Assembly: GCA_963693315.1 (NCBI GenBank)
Contig: OY856188.1
Span: 252,875,905 to 252,939,904 of the forward strand
DNA length: 64,000 nucleotides
Reading direction: 5' to 3'
Origin: Diogma glabrata
Lineage: Eukaryota; Arthropoda; Insecta; Diptera; Cylindrotomidae
This document shows, piece after piece, positions 22,730 to 34,930 of this stretch. The notes under the pieces are model-generated. The model had not been told where the DNA came from. It saw only the letters and a program-made list of their open reading frames with translations, and made no database searches. Each line of letters begins with the position of its first letter. Positions within the stretch are counted from its first letter, which is position 1. The position numbers were made by a program, and so were the translations under genes.

Positions 22730-23650
22730 CGATGCGGCATCACATCCATCCACCCACCGAGCTCAACTCTCCAAATGCGTCGTTGCTGCCAAATTCGCAA
22801 ATCATTCCGTTCTAAGACTATCTCATCCATTTTTACGCTTCTAAGTGACCTAAGGTAATATTCCAAGGTCGAGCTATTGAATCGAACTCCGATTGGACTA
22901 TTAAACAGTATAGTATCTATCAGTGTCATTGGTGATGCGATCGCTCAAAAAATATTATAAGCTCCCCAACTTCTTACTCGCTTCACAGCCGAAATTAAAA
23001 CTGCAAATGGTACCAACAAAAAGTTATTGGCTATGTCACTACCAAAGTTTCGTTCAAGGGGCGTAGTAAGTCCCTTAATTTTTATGTCATTCCTTCTCTT
23101 ACCTAGGGTTTATCTTTGGGTTAAGATTTTTTCAAAACTTTCAAGTTATTAGATCACATATGCTATTTGAATCTTTTTTAGATTCTATAGAATCAATTGC
23201 CACAGATCTTATTTCCAACGAAGATGTCCAGCTGCAGGATGCGAAACTGCATATTCTGTCATTTTTTAATCCGGGCTTAGGTCAAACGTAGATACTTTAA
23301 CACATAATTGATGTTGGCGACGCTGCGCCTATCAAACAAAGACACTATTCCAGTATCCCATATCTCCAGCAATAGAAAAAATAATGGGTGATGAGTTGGG
23401 TCGTATGCTGGCACTGGGTGACATAGAAGAAAGTGCCAGTCCTTGGCATTTTCTAGTGGTATTGATGCGCAAACCTAGCAAAGTTCGCCTATGTTTAGAC
23501 TCACGTAAGGTCAATACCGTCACCAAGAAAGAAGCATATCCACTTCCCCAAATAGACGGTATTTTAAGTCGCTTACCTCAAGCCATTTCCTCTCTAGCTT
23601 CAATTTGAAAGACGCTATCTGGCATACCGCCGGTATCAAAATATTTTCAG
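22730..23650 (+). pseudogene. Ty3/Gypsy pol fossil: protease region and start of reverse transcriptase
   Basis: In shifting plus-strand frames the sequence gives a protease-like block (SVIGDAIAQ, then AEIKTANGTNKKLL and FRSRGVVSPL, near 22930-23150). An intervening linker precedes IDVGDAAPIKQRHY (23310-23345) and a clean reverse transcriptase start at 23384-23608: GDELGRMLALGDIEESASPW, RKPSKVRLCLDSRKVN, TKKEAYPLPQIDGILSRL. These are characteristic of insect Gypsy elements. The frame ends before the catalytic YxDD box. The later pol domains are missing or unrecognisable. Confidence 0.75.
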
Positions 23651-24560
23651 TCCCTCCCCCATCGATGTTTTAGCATCCTCAATAAACCTCATATCTTCCA
23701 GATACCCACCACAGGTCTATGATCCACTACCTCTTGAATCGGGCATTCACATACAACACATAAACAGAAACAGGATTTCATACAAATTTGACAGAGAAAA
23801 TTCTGTTTCTGTAAAATTTGTTTCAAGCCTTTACACGGGATGTAGATCGACTTCTACTGAAAAACAGTCCAATATCATTCGGAATTACCACAATACCACG
23901 GGTGAAAACTACAGACTGTTGAAGAATAACCTCAACGGTGATATACTCAAGGACTGGATGGTCGTACAAGTGTACAGCGTCAAACATCTATGGAAACTTT
24001 GTCGAGACCGAGAGAAGTTACTTGCAGGCGTTAACTATCGGTACAGAACATATCCATCCAAGCCTGCTCAATAATGTTTTGAATTAACCTTTGGAGACAA
24101 TGATACTCCAGAGCAACTCGAACTGTACGCACCTAAGCCCTCATTTATTGTGAAACCCTTTTCAAAGAAGGTTTCATCCATCAAAACTGTACTGCAAAGC
24201 AGCGGGTTTTCTTGTTCGGGTAGGAAAAAGATGACATATATCTTACCAACTGCTGTCGTTATCAGGAAAGCTATCGAGGGAGCAGATAACCAAACCGACT
24301 TCCTCGCTCTCAAAATACTTTGAAGATGCTCAAGATACATCTACCATACTCTCTATTCCATCTGTGATGGAAACTGCTTCTCCTCTGGAATCAACTGCTC
24401 TTAACCCTTCGATAAACACAACCGAATCTAAACTGCCAATAACCATTCTCGAACGAGACCCAAGTAACGTCATACCTCCACCTGTCTTTCCGTTTAAGTC
24501 ACATAAGCAGCGACTTCAAGATTACTAAGCTGCCAAGTACCAAATATTCATTGATGCTAT
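23651..24560 (+). pseudogene. Degraded former coding sequence downstream of the Gypsy pol fossil
   Basis: Base composition is clearly less AT-rich than the surroundings, typical of decayed coding DNA. One plus-strand frame stays open from about 24275 to 24527 and gives a Ser/Thr/Pro-rich tail ending FPFKSHKQRLQDY then stop. The rest is broken in all frames and matches no domain I can name. It may be the 3' part of the same Gypsy-like element or of another protein. Confidence 0.35.
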
Positions 24561-26130
24561 TGGAAATACCTAATCCCCATTCGAATTACCACCCCCTTCT
24601 TCACTATAATCCTCTTATTACCTTTTTCCTTTATTACCCCTTTAGTACATTTTTTATTTGCGATTTAGGATGCGATATCATGTTTGTGGTCTATGATTTA
24701 TTATAAAAAACGTGTGCATTTCTTCACGTCTTTCTTCCTCTTTAGCTTTAATCATAATCACTGGAGCAAAAATTAGTTAGGAAAATCCTGAATACATTCA
24801 GGGCGTAATCCTTGGTCAGTCTAGAAAAGATAAGCCTTATTTAGGGCAATCTGATGTGGGACTGTTCCCGGCCTGATTAACAATACCCTTTTAGGGTTAA
24901 CCTTATTTTAAAAGCGTAATACTCATGATCAGGCCCAATAAGGCTGCCCTACCAATGCCTGATCCGGACTAGGGCAAACCTGATTAAAACCTTATTTGAG
25001 GGCTGACAAATTTCTTCTCGGACAGAATACAATTTTAGAAAAATTCACAAGGTTGGATCATAAGAAATTAAATTAATAGCGATTACTTCATTTTTCTAAA
25101 GTTTCGAGTGCATAGTTTTATCTTATTTTGAAACAAAAAAAAATGTTTTCTGAAATAAGTGTATACTTTTCCAATGGACTTCATTTTGGAGCGAGCGTTC
25201 TTGGAACTTTTTTAGGCCATCATAAATATCCATGAATGAGAATCAATACAACGTAAAAGTATAACAGCAAATATAACTATGAGTTTTTGTTATGTGATAC
25301 ACGAAACCCTTATGAAACCCAACCCACAGGCTCGCAACCACATTTGAATTTTAACTTTGAGTGTGTAAATCTTTACAATTGTCTTTACAATATCTTTACA
25401 AAAATAATAAATTGTTTAAGCATGATTTCCAGAAATATACGACTACATCACGTTTTAAATGAATTAAATGTTTAGTTCATTGAACAAATTGTGCAAATAT
25501 ATCCATATAATATTTTTTTTTAATTCAAGGTAACATTTTCTTGTAGATCTATAAATAATAACTTTTAATTGCTAACCGAGTTATTTGAATATTAATTACG
25601 AAGTAAATGTAAGTTTAAATAAAAGGAATAGTTGTACTATAAAATTGGACACCCGATTGTTGAACACTGCCGTAAATAATGTTTCAAATTTTCAAACAAA
25701 TCTGTTAGTAGTAAAGTAATCAATACATGTGACGAGTTATGATTTGATGATTTAAATATAGATCCAAACCAAAATGCTTTCTTTAGAATGTCGTTTTGAC
25801 CTTTAATTATTTTTTACAGCTATGTAAAATAGTTAATCGTAATTTTATCACATTTGAATGAAAGACAATGCAAAATTGAGCTACCTATTTACCTATATAA
25901 AGGTTTTTCAATGAAACGTTTCGTTTAATTTCAATGGCCCCAATACCATCTTTAATTTTTATTATTTTTATTAAATTTATATATATTTGTAAAATTTGCA
26001 ATATTGTTATTTGACAAACGTAGCAAAAACATATAGCTACCTGACCAGTTATTTGTAAGATTTAATTTAAACAATTTTTGTTACATTAAAACAAGTGCGT
26101 TGAATGCTTTGGTCTGTAGTTTTTTAGATA
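24561..26130. other. No gene; cluster of AGGGC/CTGAT words at 24840-25010
   Basis: Between 24840 and 25010 the words AGGGCAATCTGAT, GGCCTGATT, ATCAGGCC, TGCCTGATCC and GGGCAAACCTGATT recur in both orientations, with CCTTATTT three times. The rest is AT-rich and non-coding. Confidence 0.45.
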
Positions 26131-26139
26131 AATGTGTGT

Positions 26140-26710
26140 CGTTTCGTTTACGGATGTAATAATTTTTTCTAAGTCAACTGAATGCTCTGAAAGTACTGGA
26201 AGAAGAGCTACCAGCACTACACTACCCGAGAAAACAACACTACCCAGGGAACCTATGCCAGTAACACGACAAGTCTTCAAAATGTTTCCATTTCTTTGTC
26301 TGAGGAACACAAAATCATAAGCCAAACCGAATTAACCACATAACGGTTAAAGTTCCTACTCTCTAAAAAAATCAAGCCAGATACTTGGTTTACCATATTA
26401 GAAGAGCAATTCTGTATCTCTTGCATTAAATGCCAAGATTCAAAGTACGGATACATTCTAAGCGTTCTCATATCAGAAATTTCTTTACTCATCTGGGACG
26501 TCTTATGTACATGCACCTAAGAGGCAAATCTGTACGATAAATTGAAAACAGCTATTCTCAAAAGACTCACTTCTAGCACTACGGAGCAAACCAGAAACGT
26601 GCTAAAAAATTGGATCTCGGCGATCGAGGGACAGGACATGACCTGTGAAGCAAAAAATACTTCGAACGAATAGACAATTGCGTTGGCAGACTTCCTACAC
26701 ATTTCCCTGA
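26140..26710 (+). pseudogene. Ty3/Gypsy gag fossil
   Basis: Frame-shifted plus-strand translations give KIKPDTWFTILEEQFCISCI, then KYGYILSVLISEISLLIWDV, then YDKLKTAILKRLTSSTTEQ. This is the core of an insect Gypsy gag capsid domain. The same domain in a closely related version is at 40998-41585, so both derive from one family. Several stops and frame changes are present. No LTRs are visible nearby. Confidence 0.75.
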
Positions 26711-28169
26711 CATCAATTTATCAAATAATGTTCTATAAATTACAACTAGACGAAAACATACAACACCTCTCTCTGTTTACTTCTTAATTACTTTTATTAT
26801 GAAAAACTTAAAGAAATTATTTTAGAAATAACTTGTATTTACACTACTTAACGTCGATAAATGAATTAATAAAAAGATAAAAAGTTTTAATTGTATTTAG
26901 AATTTATTACCAAACCACATGTTCACCTTGTTGCAATTTTATATACAGTAAATGAGACTAAATGCAGCTACCACAATTTTTATTTTAATGAAAGGCAAAG
27001 TAATTTGAAAATTTAATCAATTGGTGTATTTCGTTCGTTCGTAACTTATATTCTGATGGTTTCATATTATCGTATTTCTTTGGTCGTACATATAAGAAGT
27101 GGATTCCGCAATGTATTGCATATCACCAGGAAACAATCAACAATTCCAGATGTGGTTTTGATTGATTTACTTACGTTTTAAAAATAATTATGAAAACAGA
27201 TCAGTTATTAATATTTTTAATATATATTAAATTACAATACGCTTGAATTGAAAGTAAGTCTGAAGTCACTCAAAAAATTTTTGATCGTGAGAGATATAAC
27301 ATATACGGTAATGCGTTTGAAAAACCCCAAACTCCTTAGAAACTACATAAATTTATTGTAAAACTAACTAATAACTATTACAAAATTTCTAACGAATTTG
27401 GTATAATTTAAAATTTATTCTATTGCCTATGCCTTTCGGACACGTTATCCCAAATATTTTAATTTGGGGGTTGCGTTCATTAGAAAAGTTATCGCACAAA
27501 AATGCAATAAAATTAAAAATATCAAAACGAACTAAACTAAAAATTTAAAAATTATTTAACGTATTAGATTTACAAAATGAGTACTTGTTTTCTTTAAAAA
27601 AAACTTACGCCATTTTGAAAGAGTATTTTGATATATATATTGATTAGAAAGTAAGGGACTTTGCTTTTACTAAAAACTTGCATTTAAGTACTAATCTCAT
27701 GTGTAAAATATATAAATTAGACTTTAGTTCATTGCCAACGAAAATATGTTAGTTATAATTTCTTTAATATTTTTTTAACCATTGAATATTCTGCAATCAA
27801 TTTATTATTCAATTTTCATTTAAATTGTTTGTGTTATTATTTTTCAATAAAACAATTAAACTAACAATTTAGTAACAGTTTCTAGTAGCAGTAACCTAAT
27901 TTGTTTATTACGCACTAGTGCGGAATGAAATAATAAATAATTTAATATAGTCATGACAATGATTGTCATAAAAAATATAAATTTTAAAGGTTCATCATCA
28001 GATGGAAAATACTACCATACGCTTGCATACACCACGCAGAGTTCAAGAAATGATGATTTTATACTCCAAGCCTTTTTTCAAGACTCATCAAGGTGTTTTA
28101 AGGTATGAATAAACACAGACACACCATTAAAGTTAAACCACAAAAACGCACAAGAATTTATAACTGTCT
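26711..28169. other. No gene seen
   Basis: AT-rich, with only short open frames and no recognisable repeat structure beyond simple A/T runs. Confidence 0.5.
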
Positions 28170-28380
28170 AATATATTTTCAGTAGTAATCTCCCAAGGGC
28201 GATGATAATTCGAAATAATTTTTTGCCAAAAATTCCGAAAACAAGTATATTGATAATAGCACGAGGCCGTAGGCCGATTGCTATTATCAATACCACTTGC
28301 TTGAGGGATTTTCCAAAAAATTGTGAGAATTTATCAACGAACGAGGGGAATTCGTTTAGAAAATTCTTTGCCATTTATTT
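28170..28380. mobile_element. Palindromic MITE-like element
   Basis: The centre is a perfect 13 bp stem, ATTGATAATAGCA at 28249-28261 with its inverse at 28279-28291, around a GC-rich 17-base loop that contains AGGCCGTAGGCCGA. Outside it, the flanks are imperfect inverse copies (AATTTTTTGCC at left, its counterpart near 28313-28325; CTCCC..GATAATTC at left with its inverse at right). The total span is about 210 bp. Confidence 0.7.
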
Positions 28381-28896
28381 ATTATTTCAAAAATTATTTG
28401 ATAATTTTTAATAGGCTAGGCCAGACGTATAACTATTTGTTGTTAATTATTAGTATAAATCTTATGTTATTGGTGAAATTGAATGATGTCATTACATTTT
28501 AGAGAATTTCATTTGGTTAAATTAAAATAGAACTAAGGCAAAAAAATTTCATTTTATTTTTTTATATTTGATTCAGAGAGATCATAAACTTTTGTTTTTA
28601 ACATCCACAATTAAAAACCAAAAATTAATTTAAATTTGCATAATTTCCGTAATAATCGAAAAATGTTTTGGTGAATTATGGATTGACATTTACCATTTTG
28701 TTAAATAATTAAGTTAGATCTATGGTCGTAGGTTTTTTTGTTAATTTAGCGAAACTTAAATTTTGATCAAATTTTCTATCTCCTACGTTTTTATTAAAGT
28801 GGTCGAAATTAAAATTATAATATTGATCCGGGTAGACAACGTATCTTGTCTTACTAATCAAATCACTTACTTCAGTTTTGAAAAAACCTAAGCATT
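28381..28896. other. No gene seen
   Basis: AT-rich spacer between the palindromic element and the inverted dispersed repeat. Open frames are short and unremarkable. Confidence 0.5.
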
Positions 28897-29975
28897 GCAT
28901 TCATGATCCAAAAGTGAAATTCTTACCACCACTTTTGTTGGCATTTCTCGACGTTTTAAGACCTACTGATTTTAAAAAAGCAAAAAAAAAAATGTATGTC
29001 TGTCTGCCGGCCGTCACACCGACGAAATCTATAAAACCGCTGTACTGATTTCAAAATTTTTTTTTTCTAAAAATAGGTTAACTCAATGCAAAGAGCCGAA
29101 AGGACGATGTATTCGATAAGTGTAGCGGAAGTGTGTCAAAAATATCGTCAAGTGTGTCAAAATAAGGAAATTTGCATATTTTTTGCTTAAAAAAAGTCTA
29201 TTTTAGGTGATAACGAATAGAAACATTGGGTTTGAAGAAATCTTGATTGTCGGGATTGGTATGTTTGTCCAAAAACTAGATTATTGCATTAGAAGTTTGT
29301 CAAAAAAATGTTGTCAAATGTGTCAAAAGAAAGATTTTTATTTATTATTTTACACAATTTTTTGGAAAAAAATAAAATTAATTAATTAATGAAATTTTAT
29401 TATTATTATAGAGAATTATGGCATTAAAAGTTTATCAAAAAAATATTGTCAAAAAAATGATTTCATTTATTTTTTTAGCCAATTTTTTAGAAATAAAAAT
29501 TATCTGTTGCATGACGTAAATGTCACATGGAAATTTTTGAATTTGTTATAGTTTTTAAAATATCTTTGAAATTTTAAAAAAAGTTTGTATATTTGATTTT
29601 GTAAGAATTTTCGGAATATTTTTAGAATTTCGAAAAATTTAAAATTTTTGATTTTATTATAATTTTTGGAATTTTAAAAAAAGTTTAAATTTTGATATTG
29701 TTATAATTTTTGCAATATTTTTAGAATTTTGGAAAAAGTTTGAATTTTTAAGAATTTTTAAGAGTTTTTGGAATATTATTAGGATCTAGAAAAAGTTTAA
29801 CTATTGGATTTTATTCTAATTTTGGGAATATTTTCAGAATTTTTGAAAAAAATTTAATCTTTGATTTTGTAATAATTTTTGGAATATTTTTAGAATTCCG
29901 AAAAAAGTTTGATTTTATTTATTTTTACAATATTTTTGGAATTTTGAAAGAAATATGAATTTGCGATTTCGTAAT
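28897..29975 (-). repeat. Dispersed AT-rich repeat, copy 2, inverted
   Basis: This is the reverse complement of 4960-6125 with the same order of blocks. At left is GGCATTTCTCGACGTTTTAAG (28941), then CCGAAAGGACGATGTATTCG (29097), then TGTGTCAAAATAAGG and TTGTCAAATGTGTCAAAAG units. It closes with the degenerate minisatellite to about 29975. Several indels separate the two copies, so they are old. Confidence 0.8.
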
Positions 29976-31440
29976 ATTTTCTCGCAACGCTAAATGGAGA
30001 GGTTTTTGAGTAGTTAACTGATTGTATCATCTTACAGCAAAGAATTAAGTTTGGTATACATCGCTGCCCAAAACTAAAAACAATGTCCTCATAAAAGTTT
30101 TATGCCGAAAACTTTATCAAAATCCTTAGCCAAAACCAAAGTTTTGATATCTCAGAGCTTGAGATTTCAGCCCCTCCATATTGTTTTAAATGAATTATAT
30201 ATTTAAGAGCGTGGTTTCTCTAAGAATTTTAACCAGATTTAAAATAAAAATCTACCTATTGAAATGAGCTTTGTTATGCTCGCAATTTGGTTCTGTACAG
30301 CATGTGATGTTGGTAGGTTTTAAATAGAACAATTTGGGTCTGTGTGGGGTGGATTAACTGTAATCTAATGCTCAACGGATCAGACACCTAGACCGGGTGC
30401 ATTATCAGCAGAGATTAGGTCTTAGTTAATTCATCCTATACATCCCATCCTTGAACTACCAACCTATATGTTGTGACATATCATAATTTCAATTCGACAT
30501 CTCACAATGTACATATATTGAATCGGACGAGGCACACTGCGATTTAAAAAAATTTTTATCAAAAGTAAATAAAGAAATAATCAAATGATAACGCCCCCCA
30601 TGGCAAATTAAAAATATAATATTAAACGTAATCACATGATTTTTCTGTCTAAATTTTTAATCTGTTACACATTTAAAAGAAAGAAAATGAAACAGGAATG
30701 TTAGATCTTTTCTCTTGTAATTGTTCTTTTTTCTATGTTATAAAACCTCAACTAAAAACTAGTTTTTCATTTTGGTTAATAGAACGAAAGAAAGAAACAG
30801 CTCGCATTGAATCAACTGTGTTGTCTTGTTTACTCCTAAGACTAAATTATTATTAACACTAGGTATTGCATAATTTTCGTTCAGTTGATTTTTGATATTA
30901 AATCAAAATATAATTAAAAATTAAAAGTTAAATTTAGTTGGTTTATGATTCTTAAAATCAAAACTTTAAAAAAATAAATTATAATGAGTTGATGTTCAGT
31001 AATTGCTTAGATTTATTGCAATTTAAAATTAAAATTAAAAAAAAATTGATCATAACTTTGATGTTAATTAAAAGAAAAAATAATTATAAAAGAAAAAAAA
31101 ATGAATTTATGTTTGTGCTCGTCTGTTTTGATTAATATGATTAAGAGTTCGTATTTCATTTCAAAAATAAAATTAGAAAAATGTTTTTGATTAGCGTTAC
31201 CAAACTATGCATAGAAATGTTTTCGGATTTTTAATAAATATTTAATATTAAACTTACGGAATAAAAAGATTTAAAACTTTAATTTGATTTGCAAGTGTTT
31301 TTATTTGTACAAAATTTAATCCACATAGAAACGATTTTAAAGTAAAATAAACAAATTGGCCTTAACTACGTCATCTTTTTTTATGATAGCTGGAAGAGTT
31401 TTTGGACATGCAATTAAATACGCTTGCATGGCACATTGTA
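29976..31440. other. No gene; one imperfect hairpin
   Basis: At about 30345-30440 GGATTAACTGTAATCTAATG pairs imperfectly with GATTAGGTCTTAGTTAATTC, a hairpin of roughly 95 bp that is less AT-rich than its surroundings. The block 30060-30120 resembles 22540-22600 (both have AATGTCCT..A.AA and CAAAAACTATATAAAA-like words). Block 30235-30300 is an inverse of 16870-16930 around AATAGGTAGATTTTTAT. Confidence 0.45.
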
Positions 31441-31444
31441 CGTT

Positions 31445-31679
31445 TGAATACGTGGTGATATAATAATAGCAAAACTACCCACAAATCCAATAGTTGTAGT
31501 ATCCAATAATCTAAGAGTTGTCGGCTTACCGGGTGATAAAATTATAGTTCGAACATCATTTAATTGTAATCCAATTTCAAATAGTCATAAACATAATTCA
31601 AAAATTGGATACAATTACGAAGACGATGAAAACTATTTCGATGAATCCACTGATCTAGACAATTTTGGGGAAACATAAA
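31445..31679 (+). other. Uninterrupted non-AUG frame, possible terminal exon
   Basis: After a TGA near 31445, one plus-strand frame is open for about 78 codons to a TAA at about 31679. It encodes KLPTNPIVVVSNNLRVVGLP and an acidic C-terminus, YEDDENYFDE then LDNFGET. There is no ATG at its start, and an acceptor-like TTATAATAG|C lies at about 31469. The mixed hydrophobic then acidic composition is unlike random AT-rich frames. I do not recognise the protein, and this could be chance or an old transposon scrap. Confidence 0.3.
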
Positions 31680-32329
31680 ACAAAAATTAGAAGGAAAATA
31701 AGCGACATACAAGGACGAAAGTTGCTTGCAACATTGAAGTCGACAATCAGCTATAAGATTAAGGTTAGATTTAATTTTTCTATTTTAATGTTATTAAATT
31801 TTTGAATTTTTATTGATTATATTATAAGATCATCATGGTCTTATAAGCTAGTAAGTTTATTTAGAGATTTTTTCCTTGGTGGAGTCTGCGTACGTTCCGT
31901 TTATTATTCTATAAGATTTTAAAAAACCCTTGGATAAATAGAAACAATAGGTATATATTTTCAAATTTAAAAGCCCAGGCTTTACAGCTTCATTTCGAAA
32001 TTTTTAAAAAAAATTGTTGCAGTATGACCATGTATGATAAGCGGAGACGGAAAATCGAAAAAAATTTATATTTATATAAATTTATATTTATATTTATAAA
32101 TTCATATTCAATATTTTACCGGAATTCCGATAGTGCTCTACCCATCAATCAATCAATTTTAGATATTGCAACCACAAAGTTTTGGATGTGAGGTATTGGT
32201 TAACGGTTGGGAAGTATCACGTTGTGAAGTCTACAAAAGTCTCCACATAGTCTCCAGTCATTTTCATCTTTTTTTGGGAAGCAGATGTAATGGGTACGAA
32301 GCTTAATAAGAAGGACGTAATATGCCTAA
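31680..32329. other. No gene seen
   Basis: AT-rich. It contains 31883-31945, related to 11270-11340, and 32028-32052, the inverse of part of 16829-16860. Both are small dispersed repeat pieces. Confidence 0.5.
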
Positions 32330-32515
32330 TTGACATGTGAGCAATTCTCTCGAAATGTCTGATTTGCTGTCCCATGTCTACAGCAACCATAAAATAATAT
32401 TTCAAGAACTAATTTTTTTGTATGTATTTAGCATCCTTCAATGGACAAATCAAATGCTTTTAATTTAAATAAATACCATTCATTATTTTTGAAAGTGTAA
32501 GATAAATAGTGGGAT

Positions 32516-33121
32516 GTCATTACCATCTGCTGTCCCTAAGCAGAACTTTCGTCTTTCATGGCATATCTATACTGTATAAAATTTAAAATTGATTTTAAAA
32601 TATATACTTTTTTAAAGTTTTAAATCTTTTAAATCCCAAAAAATGAAGCCTTTTCTTTAAAATGCATTTTAAAAAAATATTCCTGCTCTTTTTTAACTTC
32701 TCACTTGCATTTTGTGTCATTACCATCCAATAGTTTTTATAGCCTGTAATGACAACTGGATGGCGCTACTAACCTAAATCACATTCTGTGATAGCAGTAT
32801 CCATCTTCAGTTTGTTAATGAGATAACATTTTTGCCTGTAAACATCCTCATACATCCTATTTAAAGTTCCTTAAGTAAAAGGTAAGCCTAAATATTTTTA
32901 TTCTTGTAATTACCATCCTTACCTGAAATCAATTATTTTAAACATTAATGTTTTTTTCTATATGCTATGTGCTTTCTTAGTTAAGCCTTTATCTAAAATA
33001 CACAAAGCTTTTTATATAGTAGCCATGCTTTATTTCCTTTACAGTGAAATAAAGTAAAATGTCATTACCATCCATGTCATTACCATCCAAGCTAAAAAAA
33101 AATTAAGTGGATGGTAATAAC
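32516..33121. repeat. Left cluster of GTCATTACCATCC iterons
   Basis: Copies are at 32516-32528 (last base T), 32716-32728, 32906-32918 (GTAATTACCATCC), 33061-33073, 33076-33088, and an inverse copy at 33109-33121 (as GTTATTACCATCC). Two are directly adjacent with a 2-base gap. All lie upstream of the gene start at 33381, where they could also act as promoter elements. Confidence 0.85.
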
Positions 33122-33380
33122 AGGAGTCATAGAGTTTAAAGGATTTTAATTTTTATTAATTTAACATACTTACTTTTTTAATTAAAATTTTGTTTGAAAA
33201 ATTTAACTGTTTGCAACCAACAATTGCTGATAGCTTCACCTTATATAATTTTATCATAACCTTACAAATCTGACACTTTAACACAATTTCCAATCTGTTA
33301 TTTTAAATTAATAGTTAAAAAACGAAAATAACAATTTGAATAGCTTATTTATATTGAATTAAAAGAGAATTATAAATAAA

Positions 33381-34930
33381 ATGGTTAGTTCAGCAAGTCA
33401 ATTGCAAAGCAGCAAGTCGATTGCAGAGAAGCGCTAAAAGGACAGCAAGAGAAAAAAGGAAAAAAGACAGCAGTTAAAAGAAAACCCCGAAGAATATGAA
33501 AAAGATAGAATCAAAGAAAAATAACGTAACCAACAGCAAAAAAAGGGCGGTAAGTTGAAATCAATTGCAGGAAAAACCAAACGACAGAAGCACAGAAGCG
33601 GTAGCAACGAAGAGATTGGAAAATAAATACACAAGCCTACAAGCAGAAAAAAGATTAATTGCAGAAGAGTCATTGGGACAAGTTTCTCCTTCATGCAGTT
33701 ATAGCCCAAATAATTTAATCACCTCCAGCATTAAAAAGAGAGAAGCTGGAAGAAAAAGCCCTTAAGGAATAAAAGCGCCACATATAGAAAAGCCAAAGAA
33801 TTGGAAAAAGCTTTAGTTACTGCCAAGACAAAAGCGGCTAAATATAAGAAACGCTATGAGAGACTTCAAGATACCAAGAAGTGTCTTACCCCAAGGAAAA
33901 AAGTTAAGAATATTATATCAAAAAGGCCTGCAACTGTTAAAGGTCAACTACTATTCAGTGAATCCATTATTTGCCAATTAATTCAGAATTCCAAATTAAG
34001 GAAAAGCCATAAGGAAAAATTTGCCTTCACAAAAAATATAACAGGTAAAATTTTGAAGAAATACAAGGTTGCAAAGTTGACCAGGGCCTTCACTTTTACA
34101 TCGAAGAAAAGTAGTTCCTTGTTGCATTATCTGCCAGGAAACCTGGCAAAGGGTCTGCAGATGATATTGGGGGTGTGGTGAAAAGTTATGCTGATGCACA
34201 TGGTGCAGACATTGTAAATGCGGATAAGTTTTTCAATATCCATAATGAAGCTATCCTTAAAGTTAAAATTATGCAATTTAATGAAGCAGACATTGTGAAA
34301 ATCGATAATGTGGTCCCAGATTTTTTGAAGTCAATAAAGAATACTATGCTTCTACATCAACTTGTGTGGGCAAGAAGACCAACTGACCAACTGACCAGAA
34401 GACCAGATGACCAACTAAGATTGCATATCTTAAGTTGTTTCGATTGTGAAGTAGAGCCATGTCCGAACCATATTTGTGAACTACTAGAGAGGCGAAACAG
34501 ACAAAAGTTCTAGTAACTGTGGGGCAATGAGTTGCTGTTATCTACGATGATCAATGGTTCTTAGGTATGTATATATTTTCTTTTCTCATATGTATTTCTA
34601 GCATTTGTATAATTTGTGTATAAAATAAATAAGAAAAAAACATAAAATATAAGAAGAAAAAAACGTAAAATAGAAGCTAACTGATTAAAACTTTAATGTG
34701 CAGGTGTTTTGGAGTCTAAAAAGAATAATCTTTTGACAGTCAACTATATGATTCGTCTAAAAGAAGTTTTTGCTGGCCAACAGAGGAGGATAAGCAATAC
34801 ATCCTAGAAGAGGAGATTTTATACATTATTAAAGAAAGATCCTCCAACACCCATCAGGCGTAGATATTTTTGTTTATCAAAAGAGGAGCATAAGTCCATA
34901 GTCAAACTTGCAGCAGCGGTTATATTCTAA
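33381..34930 (+). pseudogene. Intron-containing gene of an uncharacterised multi-copy insect protein family, broken and internally deleted
   Basis: From memory of the family, which I know only as uncharacterised insect proteins, it has a basic coiled-coil N-terminus, a long central domain and a short C-terminal domain. Here an ATG at 33381 is followed by a very Lys/Arg/Glu-rich N-terminus with several stops. An open stretch at 33801-34181 contains KAAKYKKRYERLQ, TPRKKVKNII and ITGKILKKYKVAKL. The central part is missing. At 34175-34513 the C-terminal part resumes with VVPDFLKSIKNTMLLHQLVW and a Cys/His block, SCFDCEVEPCPNHIC. Exon 1 ends at 34564 (donor GTATGT). A 139 bp intron ends CAG at 34703. 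Exon 2 restores the frame as GVLESKKN and then breaks. The function is unknown, and a role in transposition is only inferred from context. Confidence 0.6.

Noticed and set aside
33434..33709. 91-codon minus-strand hydrophobic frame
   Set aside because: Antisense of the Lys/Glu-rich N-terminus of the unknown-family gene, which produces Phe/Leu/Ser-rich translations.
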